Assembly (NCBI GenBank): GCA_023389005.1
Contig: JAEWFE010000332.1
Span: forward strand, 1-5,113
Direction of reading: 5' to 3'
DNA length: 5,113 nucleotides
From: Bacillota bacterium
Lineage (GTDB): Bacteria; Bacillota; Bacilli; Lactobacillales; Enterococcaceae
A program made the position numbers and the translations under genes. This document shows, one piece after another, positions 1 through 5,113 of the stretch; the stretch's first letter is position 1; each line of letters starts with the position of its first letter. The notes below the pieces were generated by a model. The model was given only the letters and a program-made list of their open reading frames with translations. It had not been told where the DNA came from and ran no database searches.

Positions 1-882
1 CAAAAAGGACCACTCATTGAATTAGGGGTTTTAACAACCGCCTCAGAAATTCATGAGTTGGAAGATCCGTATTTTCGCTCGATTCGAATTGGTATTTTGA
101 CAGAATCATCGAATAGTAATGTCGAAGTCAAAAAAATATTGTATCGTCAGCAAGATAAGGAATTTAGACTTGATGAATTAAAGGACTGTGGCGCGATATT
201 GGTGATTGGCCGGTTTTGTAATCAGGTGATTGAACAACTTTATCAAATGAATCCGCATATTGTTGTATTGGATGTACCTAGTTCAGAAATTCATTATGAA
301 GTGGATTCGGTGTTTACCAATCTTGCTAAAGCGATGGTGCAGCAACTAAATCGACTATATGAAAAAGGCCATCGAAACATCAGTTATATTGGTGGCAAGA
401 ACCAAGTAATGACAATCGAAGGGACGACGAATGTCAATGGCTTAGAGGCACGTAATATTGCTTATGAAAAATGGATGAAAGAAAGTGCTTTGGCTGATTT
501 TGAACACAGTTATCTTGGAGATTGGAGTTATGAAGATGGCTATCGTTTAACAATGGAACTTTTGGAGAAACAAAAAGATTGTTTACCAACGGCAATTGTT
601 GCAGGTAGTGATCCGATGGCTGTGGGAATTTATCGTGCTTTACAAAAGAGAGGATTGAAGATACCAGAGGATATATCTGTTGTCAGTTTTGATGATTTAG
701 AAGTTGCTGAATTTTTAACGCCAAATTTAAGTAGTGTGTATATTGCAGCCGAAGAAATTGGTAAAATTGCGGTCCGTTTAGCACGTCAACGATTGCTAAA
801 AGAAAGAAAAGTTCCAGTAAACGTTGAAGTAGGGTATCAAGTAAAGGTCCGAGAAAGCGAAAAAAATCTGATTTATTGCTGA
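1..882 (+). CDS. LacI/GalR-family transcriptional regulator, 5'-truncated
   Basis: This is the effector-binding and dimerisation part of a LacI/GalR-type regulator, probably the sugar-responsive repressor of the transport operon that follows. The frame is open from base 1, with 293 visible codons ending in TGA at 880-882. Family members are usually about 330-345 aa, so roughly 40-50 residues, the helix-turn-helix and part of the hinge, lie before the window. Visible hallmarks, numbered from the first window codon, are the GalR-like ELEDPYFRSIRIG stretch near residues 19-31, ISYIGG at 127-132, PTAIVAGSD at 196-204, and the IPEDISVVSFDDLE block at 221-234 typical of the periplasmic-binding-protein-like fold. 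A TTG at 58 could be read as a start, but the conserved sequence continues upstream of it, so I treat the gene as partial. It has its own terminator and lies 162 bp from the next gene, in the same orientation. The family is clear; the effector is inferred from the neighbours to be an alpha-galactoside or a product of one. Confidence 0.9.
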   Translation, partial: QKGPLIELGVLTTASEIHELEDPYFRSIRIGILTESSNSNVEVKKILYRQQDKEFRLDELKDCGAILVIGRFCNQVIEQLYQMNPHIVVLDVPSSEIHYEVDSVFTNLAKAMVQQLNRLYEKGHRNISYIGGKNQVMTIEGTTNVNGLEARNIAYEKWMKESALADFEHSYLGDWSYEDGYRLTMELLEKQKDCLPTAIVAGSDPMAVGIYRALQKRGLKIPEDISVVSFDDLEVAEFLTPNLSSVYIAAEEIGKIAVRLARQRLLKERKVPVNVEVGYQVKVRESEKNLIYC

Positions 883-886
883 TTAG

Positions 887-920
887 GACATCTAGTGTAA
901 TGACTAGGTGTCTTTTTTTT
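887..920 (+). terminator. Rho-independent terminator of the regulator gene
   Basis: A 10-bp stem, GACATCTAGT (887-896) with ACTAGGTGTC (903-912), has one U-G wobble and a 6-nt loop (897-902). It is followed directly by eight T residues (913-920). It begins 5 nt after the regulator stop codon, so it should end the regulator transcript and separate it from the transport operon. Confidence 0.9.
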
Positions 921-932
921 ATCATCAAATAC

Positions 933-943
933 GTTTAGTAAAA
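933..943. promoter_or_regulatory. Possible second (upstream) operator half-site
   Basis: GTTTAGTAAA at 933-942 differs in one base from GTTTAGTGAA at 980-989 within the promoter spacer. Its central base lies 47 bp upstream of that of the promoter dyad. A LacI-family regulator could use it as an auxiliary site. The palindrome is poorer here (GTTTA-g-TAAAA, so the final AAC half is not complete), which makes this a weaker candidate. Confidence 0.35.
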
Positions 944-961
944 AATACTTTTATTTTTACT
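937..961. repeat. AT-rich 8-bp inverted repeat upstream of the promoter
   Basis: AGTAAAAA (937-944) and TTTTTACT (954-961) are perfect inverted arms around a 9-nt spacer. The arms end about 10 bp before the -35 box, inside a strongly A/T-rich tract. This could be a protein-binding site or part of an UP-like, curved upstream element. It could also be chance in such AT-rich DNA. It overlaps the upstream GTTTAGTAAA half-site at 933-942. Confidence 0.4.
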
Positions 962-970
962 GATAAAATA

Positions 971-999
971 TTGACAAATGTTTAGTGAACGTTTATTAT
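971..999 (+). promoter_or_regulatory. Sigma-A promoter of the transport/alpha-galactosidase operon
   Basis: A perfect -35 box TTGACA (971-976) is followed after exactly 17 bp by the -10 box TATTAT (994-999), one base off TATAAT. Upstream DNA is A/T-rich. Transcription is expected to start near 1005-1008, giving a leader of about 40 nt before the lipoprotein start codon. No other good promoter is seen between the regulator and the first transport gene, and no terminator interrupts the genes that follow. Confidence 0.85.
980..990. promoter_or_regulatory. Putative LacI-family operator inside the promoter spacer
   Basis: GTTTA-G-TGAAC is an odd-centred dyad whose arms match at 4 of 5 positions. 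Its size and symmetry suit LacI/GalR-family operators. It lies wholly between the -35 and -10 boxes, so a bound repressor would block RNA polymerase. A further ACGTTTA begins at 989, about one helical turn after the ATGTTTA at 978. Assignment to the regulator encoded at 1-882 is inferred from adjacency; its DNA-reading helix is outside the window. Confidence 0.55.
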
Positions 1000-1012
1000 A
1001 TGGTTGTAACAA

Positions 1013-1026
1013 AGAAAACGCATCCA
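1013..1026. promoter_or_regulatory. Probable cre site (CcpA binding)
   Basis: AGAAAACGCATCCA compares with the catabolite-responsive element consensus TGNAARCGNWWWCA with two mismatches (A for T at position 1, C for W at position 12) and keeps the central CG. The reverse strand, TGGATGCGTTTTCT, also gives two mismatches. It lies about 7-20 bp after the expected transcription start, where CcpA commonly represses. This fits carbon catabolite repression of a secondary sugar operon. Confidence 0.6.
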
Positions 1027-1044
1027 TTGTAGGAGGGAAAAAGC

Positions 1045-2301
1045 ATGAAAGTTGCTAAAAAATTGTTAGTAGGTGTTAGTTTGGTTAGTGCAGTTGGTTT
1101 ACTAGCTGCCTGTGGTAATTCGTCTAAATCATCTAATGGTGGTAAAACGAAAGAGATTGAATTCTTTAGCCAAAAGAAAGAAATGCAACCAACACTACAA
1201 AAAATTATCAAAGACTTTGAAAAGGAAAATCCAGATATCAAGGTTAAATTTACCAATGTACCAGATGCTGGTAAAGTCTTGAAGACACGTATCGCAAGTG
1301 GAGATACACCGGATGTAGTTAACGTTTACCCACAAAACGCTGATTTCCAAGAATGGGCAAAAGCAGGGGTCTTCGAAGATTTAACTGGTAAAGATTACTT
1401 GAAGAACTTAAAAGAAGGTGCAGCTGAAACCTATGCGATTAATGATAAAATTTATTCTATCCCATTAACAAACAATGCTTGGGGATTCTTCTATAATGCA
1501 GATAAGTTTAAAGAATTAGGATTAGAAGTACCTAAAACTTGGGATGATTTTGAAAAATTAGTTGCCACAATTAAAGATAAAGGTGAAACGCCTTTTGCTT
1601 TAGCGCTAACACAAGCAGATTCATGGACTTTAAACGGTTACCATCAATTAGCTTGGGCAACAGTAGCCGGTGGGTTCAAAGCAGCGAATGATGAATTAGT
1701 TCGCAGTCCTAAAGATGGCATTAAAACATCAAGTGAAGTATTCCAACAAGTGACGAAAGAATTAGATTTATTACATGGTAATGGACAAAAGAATGCAACT
1801 GGGGCAACTTATGATGATGCCATTGCAACATTTGCTAAGGGCGATGCTTTAATCTTCCCTAATGGTATTTGGGCATTACCAGCTATTCAAAATCAACATC
1901 CAAAATTTGAAGTTCGTACTTTCGCTTATCCAGGCGTAAAAGAAGGACAAGAATTAACTGTTGGTGCGGCTGACTTAGCTTTATCTGTTTCAAATAAATC
2001 TAAAAACAAAGAAGCTGCAAATAAATTCATGAAATATATGACAACTAAAGCAGCAATGCAAAAATACTATGACGTAGATGGTTCACCAACCTCAGTTACT
2101 GCTGTTGATACAGATGGTAAATTTGAAGAAACAAAAGGTGTAACTCAATATGTATTTACGGATAAACAAATCGTATGGTTACAAAAAGAATGGACTTCAG
2201 AAGAAAAATTCTGGCATGCAACTGTTAACTATGTCAACTCTCAAAAACCAGATCAATTAGCAAATGATCTAAACACATTCTTCAATACAATGAAGAAATA
2301 A
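1045..2301 (+). CDS. msmE: Sugar-binding lipoprotein of a CUT1 ABC importer (MsmE/RafE-like)
   Basis: This is the extracellular solute-binding lipoprotein (family 1) that captures a sugar and delivers it to the permeases encoded next. The 418 residues begin with a lipoprotein signal: MKVAKK, a hydrophobic stretch (about 7-20), and lipobox LAAC with lipidated Cys23. A Ser/Gly/Lys-rich linker follows (24-37), then the binding domain starting near EIEFFS. Characteristic family segments are NNAWGFFYN (143-151) with nearby VPKTWDDF, and FPNGIWALP (271-279). Length matches MsmE/RafE-type proteins. The start is fixed by AGGAGG at 1031-1036, 8 nt before ATG. It is the first gene of the operon, about 40 nt after the expected transcription start, with operator and cre control. 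Substrate is inferred as an alpha-galactoside from the linked GH36 gene; other oligosaccharides of the multiple-sugar-metabolism type are possible. The symbol is by similarity of family and context. Confidence 0.85.
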   Translation: MKVAKKLLVGVSLVSAVGLLAACGNSSKSSNGGKTKEIEFFSQKKEMQPTLQKIIKDFEKENPDIKVKFTNVPDAGKVLKTRIASGDTPDVVNVYPQNADFQEWAKAGVFEDLTGKDYLKNLKEGAAETYAINDKIYSIPLTNNAWGFFYNADKFKELGLEVPKTWDDFEKLVATIKDKGETPFALALTQADSWTLNGYHQLAWATVAGGFKAANDELVRSPKDGIKTSSEVFQQVTKELDLLHGNGQKNATGATYDDAIATFAKGDALIFPNGIWALPAIQNQHPKFEVRTFAYPGVKEGQELTVGAADLALSVSNKSKNKEAANKFMKYMTTKAAMQKYYDVDGSPTSVTAVDTDGKFEETKGVTQYVFTDKQIVWLQKEWTSEEKFWHATVNYVNSQKPDQLANDLNTFFNTMKK

Positions 2302-2329
2302 AAAATAATCAACAAAGGAGCACACCATT

Positions 2330-3202
2330 ATGTTTAAGAAGGGATTTTTCAATCGTAGTTGGGCATGGCTATTTGTCATCGTTCCAATTGTTTTACAGTT
2401 AGTATTCTTCTATGTGCCAATGGTGCGTGGATTTATCTATAGCTTAACAGACTGGACTGGTTTAACCCCAGATTATAATTTTATTGGATTAAAGAATTTT
2501 GAACATATTGTTTCTGATTCTTACTTCATGAAATCAGTTGGGTTTACAGTAATGTTTACGATTGCCCTCATTATCGGTGAAGTGGTGCTCGGCATTGTGA
2601 TTGCGCGTTTATTAAACCGCAAGATGAAAGGAGTAGGCTTTTTTAGAACAGCCTACTTCTTCCCTGCAGTGCTAAGTACGGTAACTTTAGGATTGATCTT
2701 TAAACAATTATTTAACTACGGTTTACCACAATTAGGAGAAAAATTAGGAATTGAGTTTTTATCGCAAAACTTAATTGCTAATGAGCATACGGTATTTTGG
2801 GGAGTGTTATTTGTAGCTCTCTGGCAAGGTGTTGCGATGCCAGTCGTTATCTTCTTAGCTGGTTTACAAAGTATTCCCGAAGATATCTTAGAAGCAGCCG
2901 ACATTGATGGGGCAAATAATTGGCAGAAGTTCTTAAATATTGAAATTCCGTATTTATTACCTTCGTTGAGTATGGTCTTTATCATGGCGTTGAAATCTGG
3001 GTTAACGGCCTTTGATTTAGTTTACGCCTTAACTGGTGGCGGACCAAACGATAAAACCACCACTCTTGGATTATTAGTTTATAACTATGCCTTCCAAAAT
3101 AATCAATATGGTTATGCCAATGCGATTGCGGTTGTATTATTCATCGTGATTGCCATTATCTCAATCTTACAAATTCGTTTATCTAGAAAGTTTGAAGTAT
3201 AG
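2330..3202 (+). CDS. msmF: Sugar ABC transporter permease, MsmF/RafF-like (MalF-type)
   Basis: This is the first of two integral membrane subunits forming the translocation channel of the importer. The 290 residues carry about six predicted membrane segments: roughly 12-32, 69-92, 104-125, 155-178, 212-235 and 263-283. The cytoplasmic EAA loop that docks the ATPase is clear at 188-207, with EAADIDG, then nine residues, then I-x-IP (IP in place of the common LP). The short N-terminus before segment 1 and the FYVPMVRGFIYSLTDW stretch are typical of CUT1 MalF-like permeases. ATG is preceded by AAAGGAG at 2314-2320 with a 9-nt gap. It begins 28 nt after the binding-protein stop with no hairpin between, and is followed 12 nt later by its partner permease. 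Family assignment is firm; the symbol follows from context. Confidence 0.88.
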   Translation: MFKKGFFNRSWAWLFVIVPIVLQLVFFYVPMVRGFIYSLTDWTGLTPDYNFIGLKNFEHIVSDSYFMKSVGFTVMFTIALIIGEVVLGIVIARLLNRKMKGVGFFRTAYFFPAVLSTVTLGLIFKQLFNYGLPQLGEKLGIEFLSQNLIANEHTVFWGVLFVALWQGVAMPVVIFLAGLQSIPEDILEAADIDGANNWQKFLNIEIPYLLPSLSMVFIMALKSGLTAFDLVYALTGGGPNDKTTTLGLLVYNYAFQNNQYGYANAIAVVLFIVIAIISILQIRLSRKFEV

Positions 3203-3206
3203 GAGG
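3201..3206 (+). promoter_or_regulatory. Ribosome binding site overlapping the upstream stop codon
   Basis: A perfect AGGAGG starts inside the TAG stop (3200-3202) of the first permease gene and sits 8 nt before the ATG at 3215. The terminating and initiating ribosome footprints therefore overlap, which suits coupled, roughly equal synthesis of the two permease subunits. Confidence 0.75.
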
Positions 3207-3214
3207 AGTAGAAG

Positions 3215-4039
3215 ATGAAACGTAAAGGAACTGTTTTTAGTTATCTAGCTTTGATACTGGGATTTTGTTTAATCTTTATTCCACTGTATTTCACCGTCTT
3301 GTCCTCTTTTAAAGAAACAAGTCAAATCACAGGTAATTTCTTTGGTTTACCGAACCCATTTACGATGGATAATTTCCAACGTCTACTAGATGATGGGATT
3401 AGTCAATATTTCTTGAATTCAGCAGTTATCTCGGTATTTTCAATTGTTTTAATTACCTTTTTTGTACCAATGGCAGCTTTTTCAATTGCTCGGAATTTAT
3501 CTAAGAAAAAAGCCTTTGCCTTGATGTATTCATTCTTGATTCTAGGTATTTTTGTTCCCTTCCAAGTCATTATGATTCCTATTACGACAATGATGACAAA
3601 ATTAGGCCTTTCAAATATCCCTGGATTAATCATTTTGTATTTAGCTTATGCGATTCCACAGACTTTATTCTTGTATGTAGGTTATATCAAAACAGCTATT
3701 CCTGAAGAGTTGGATGAAGCTGCAGAAATTGATGGTTGTGGTAAGTTTCGGATGTACTTCCAAATTGCATTTCCATTGATGAAACCAATGCACGCAACGA
3801 CATTAATCATTAATGCTTTGTGGATTTGGAATGACTTCTTGTTACCATTATTAATTCTAAATAAAGATAATTCAAACTGGACACTACCATTATTCCAATA
3901 CAACTATCAAGGACAATATTTCAGTGATTATGGTCCAAGTTTTGCTTCTTATGTTGTAGGGATTATCGTTATCTTAATCGTCTACTTGATTTTCCAAAAG
4001 AACATTATTTCTGGTATGACTAATGGTTCTGTAAAATAA
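3215..4039 (+). CDS. msmG: Sugar ABC transporter permease, MsmG/RafG-like (MalG-type)
   Basis: This is the second channel subunit, expected to pair with the preceding permease. The 274 residues show about six membrane segments: roughly 9-30, 68-92, 101-125, 135-157, 190-213 and 240-262. The EAA loop is at 168-187, with EAAEIDG, then CGKFRMYFQ, then I-x-FP. This is close to the MalG-family pattern but has FP where LP is common. The PLYFTVLSSFKE segment at 23-34 is a typical MalG/MsmG signature. The ATG has a perfect AGGAGG 8 nt upstream that overlaps the previous stop, supporting translational coupling. The GH36 gene follows after 17 nt. No nucleotide-binding subunit is encoded here, so the EAA loops of both permeases must be served by an ATPase encoded elsewhere or downstream. 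Confidence 0.88.
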   Translation: MKRKGTVFSYLALILGFCLIFIPLYFTVLSSFKETSQITGNFFGLPNPFTMDNFQRLLDDGISQYFLNSAVISVFSIVLITFFVPMAAFSIARNLSKKKAFALMYSFLILGIFVPFQVIMIPITTMMTKLGLSNIPGLIILYLAYAIPQTLFLYVGYIKTAIPEELDEAAEIDGCGKFRMYFQIAFPLMKPMHATTLIINALWIWNDFLLPLLILNKDNSNWTLPLFQYNYQGQYFSDYGPSFASYVVGIIVILIVYLIFQKNIISGMTNGSVK

Positions 4040-4043
4040 TTTT

Positions 4044-4049
4044 GAGGAG
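4044..4049 (+). promoter_or_regulatory. Ribosome binding site fixing the alpha-galactosidase start
   Basis: GAGGAG lies 7 nt before the ATG at 4057 and 4 nt after the stop of the permease gene. It supports this ATG, as the next in-frame ATG codons are well inside the conserved N-terminal domain. Confidence 0.7.
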
Positions 4050-4056
4050 TAGCTAA

Positions 4057-5113
4057 ATGATAATTTTTGATGAGAAAATAAATGTATTTCACTTATTTAA
4101 CGAAAAAATAAGTTATTTGATCCAAATTGAAGACTTTGGGTATGTCAATCATCTTTATTTTGGTAAGAAAATTAAAGGTTATTCGAATTTACATCGTTAT
4201 CGTCGCATTGACCGCGCGTTTTCACCAAATCCGAGTGAAGCGACTGATCGTACCTTTTCTTTAGATACGATGTTGATGGAATATCCAAGTCATGGAAATG
4301 GCGATTTTCGCGAACCAGCTATTCAGCTACAATTCAAAGATGGTTCAACCATTTGTGATTTTCGCTATCAAGACTATCGAATATTCGATGGTAAAAAAGC
4401 ATTACCAGGGTTACCGGTCACTTATGCTAATGAAGCTCAGGCGGAAACTTTAGAGCTTATTCTAGTCGATGAAGTCGCAAAATTACGCTTGGTTTTGAGT
4501 TATACAATTTTTAAAGAGTTGGCAGTATTGACAAGATCTGCTCGTCTAGAAAATCAAGGGACTCAGACCGTTGCGATTCAGCGTTTAGCAAGTAGCAATC
4601 TTGATTTTTATGCTAGAGAGCTAGAAGTGATTGATTTACATGGTGCTTGGGGACATGAGCGACAAATTGGACGTCAAGCCATTACGCAAGGGATTCGAAT
4701 TTTTGATAGCAAACGCGGTGCAAGTAGTCATATGCAAAATCCATTTGTGGCCCTTGTCGAACCAACCACTACGGAATTTCATGGAGAAGCTTTCGGTTGT
4801 TGCTTAGTCTATAGCGGCAATTTTGAAGCAGTGGTGCAACAAGATCAGTATCAACAAACGCGTCTGATAATGGGAATAAATTCTTTTCAGTTTAATTGGC
4901 AATTGCAGCCAAACATGAGTTTTACCACACCGGAAGCCGTATTCGTGTACAGTGATCAAGGTCTTAACCAATTATCCGCAACTTACCATGATTTATTTAA
5001 TCAACATTTGGTTCGTGGAAAATATCAAGGAAAAGAACGCCCAACGCTGATTAATAACTGGGAAGCGACTTACTTTGATTTTAACGAAGAAAAATTGATG
5101 CAAATCGTGGATG
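4057..5113 (+). CDS. aga: GH36 alpha-galactosidase, 3'-truncated by the window end
   Basis: This enzyme hydrolyses terminal alpha-1,6-linked galactose from melibiose, raffinose and related sugars, here probably in the cytoplasm after import, as no signal peptide is seen. The frame stays open for 352 complete codons to the window edge; family members are usually about 720-750 aa, so about half is visible. What is present is the N-terminal beta-sandwich domain and the beginning of the catalytic barrel. Family motifs are HLYFGKKI near 32-39, SHGNGDFREPA (78-88), AFGCCLVYSGNF (245-256), TRLIMGIN in the 270s, and RPTLINNWEATYFDF (328-342). The two catalytic aspartates lie further downstream, outside the window, so activity cannot be judged. 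Start chosen: ATG with GAGGAG 7 nt upstream, 17 nt after the permease gene. Position in the operon suggests co-induction with the importer. The CysCys in motif AFGCC is unlike the Phe-Ser or Phe-Asn I recall as common there. Confidence 0.9.
   Translation, partial: MIIFDEKINVFHLFNEKISYLIQIEDFGYVNHLYFGKKIKGYSNLHRYRRIDRAFSPNPSEATDRTFSLDTMLMEYPSHGNGDFREPAIQLQFKDGSTICDFRYQDYRIFDGKKALPGLPVTYANEAQAETLELILVDEVAKLRLVLSYTIFKELAVLTRSARLENQGTQTVAIQRLASSNLDFYARELEVIDLHGAWGHERQIGRQAITQGIRIFDSKRGASSHMQNPFVALVEPTTTEFHGEAFGCCLVYSGNFEAVVQQDQYQQTRLIMGINSFQFNWQLQPNMSFTTPEAVFVYSDQGLNQLSATYHDLFNQHLVRGKYQGKERPTLINNWEATYFDFNEEKLMQIVD

Noticed and set aside
58..60. TTG at 58 as the true start of the regulator
   Set aside because: The frame is open to base 1 and the residues before TTG (ending ASEIHE) continue directly into the conserved GalR-like LEDPYFRSI segment. 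No ribosome binding site precedes the TTG, and a start there would leave no DNA-binding domain.
683..928. Minus-strand open frame overlapping the end of the regulator gene
   Set aside because: It is antisense to a clearly conserved coding region and runs through the terminator hairpin. It has no convincing family features.
978..998. A second cre site over TGAACGTTTA, next to the -10 box
   Set aside because: On the plus strand the TG-to-CG spacing is wrong. On the minus strand about four consensus positions fail. The 1013-1026 site is much better.
1004..1012. Small palindrome TTGT-A-ACAA at the expected transcription start
   Set aside because: Four-base arms are too short to separate from chance, and it matches no operator I can name for this regulator type.
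996..1256. Minus-strand open frame across the promoter and start of the lipoprotein gene
   Set aside because: It is a shadow of the signal peptide and binding domain coding sequence, with no sensible protein features. It also extends into the promoter -10 box.
2302..2329. Attenuating stem-loop between the binding-protein and first permease genes
   Set aside because: Such hairpins often lower permease expression relative to the binding protein, but these 28 nt show no inverted repeat, only an A-rich stretch and the ribosome binding site.
2716..2985. Minus-strand open frames inside the two permease genes (also at 3403-3633 and 3682-3903)
   Set aside because: Each lies wholly opposite a well-supported permease reading frame. 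Their sequences look like reverse complements of membrane segments and EAA loops.
1..5113. Mobile element, CRISPR array, RNA gene or undescribed defence-type system
   Set aside because: No terminal repeats, transposase, regular direct repeats or tRNA/rRNA-like segments are visible. All coding sequence is accounted for by a known type of sugar-utilisation operon.

Overview
The window is an AT-rich, all-plus-strand piece of a carbohydrate-utilisation locus. Strong AGGAGG-type ribosome binding sites, a lipobox lipoprotein, a CUT1-type sugar ABC importer and the local codon use point to a low-GC Gram-positive bacterium of the Lactobacillales. Enterococcus is my best guess, from protein flavour only; the genus cannot be proven from the sequence alone.

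Layout: (1) 1-882 is the 3' part of a LacI/GalR-family transcriptional regulator whose DNA-binding N-terminus lies before the window. (2) 883-1044 is a compact control region. It holds a rho-independent terminator for the regulator, an AT-rich inverted repeat, a near-consensus sigma-A promoter (TTGACA, 17 bp, TATTAT) with a LacI-type dyad in its spacer, and a probable cre (CcpA) site just after the expected transcription start. (3) 1045-2301 encodes a sugar-binding lipoprotein (MsmE/RafE-like). (4) 2330-3202 and 3215-4039 encode the two membrane permeases (MsmF- and MsmG-like), each with a recognisable EAA loop. (5) 4057 to the window end is the first 352 codons of a GH36 alpha-galactosidase, cut off before its catalytic residues.

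How it works together: the lipoprotein should capture an alpha-galactoside outside the cell (raffinose, melibiose or stachyose type; inferred mainly from the linked GH36 enzyme). The two permeases should import it, and the cytoplasmic alpha-galactosidase should release galactose. No ATPase gene lies between the binding protein and the GH36 gene, so energy probably comes from a shared MsmK/MalK-type ATPase encoded elsewhere or downstream. Intergenic gaps of 28, 12 and 17 nt with no internal terminator indicate one operon from the 971-999 promoter. The adjacent regulator probably provides substrate-specific control, and CcpA carbon catabolite repression.

I see no novel system. This is a well-formed example of a known type of locus. 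The most interesting part is the 883-1044 control region, with its repeated GTTTAGTRAA half-sites and layered promoter, operator and cre arrangement.
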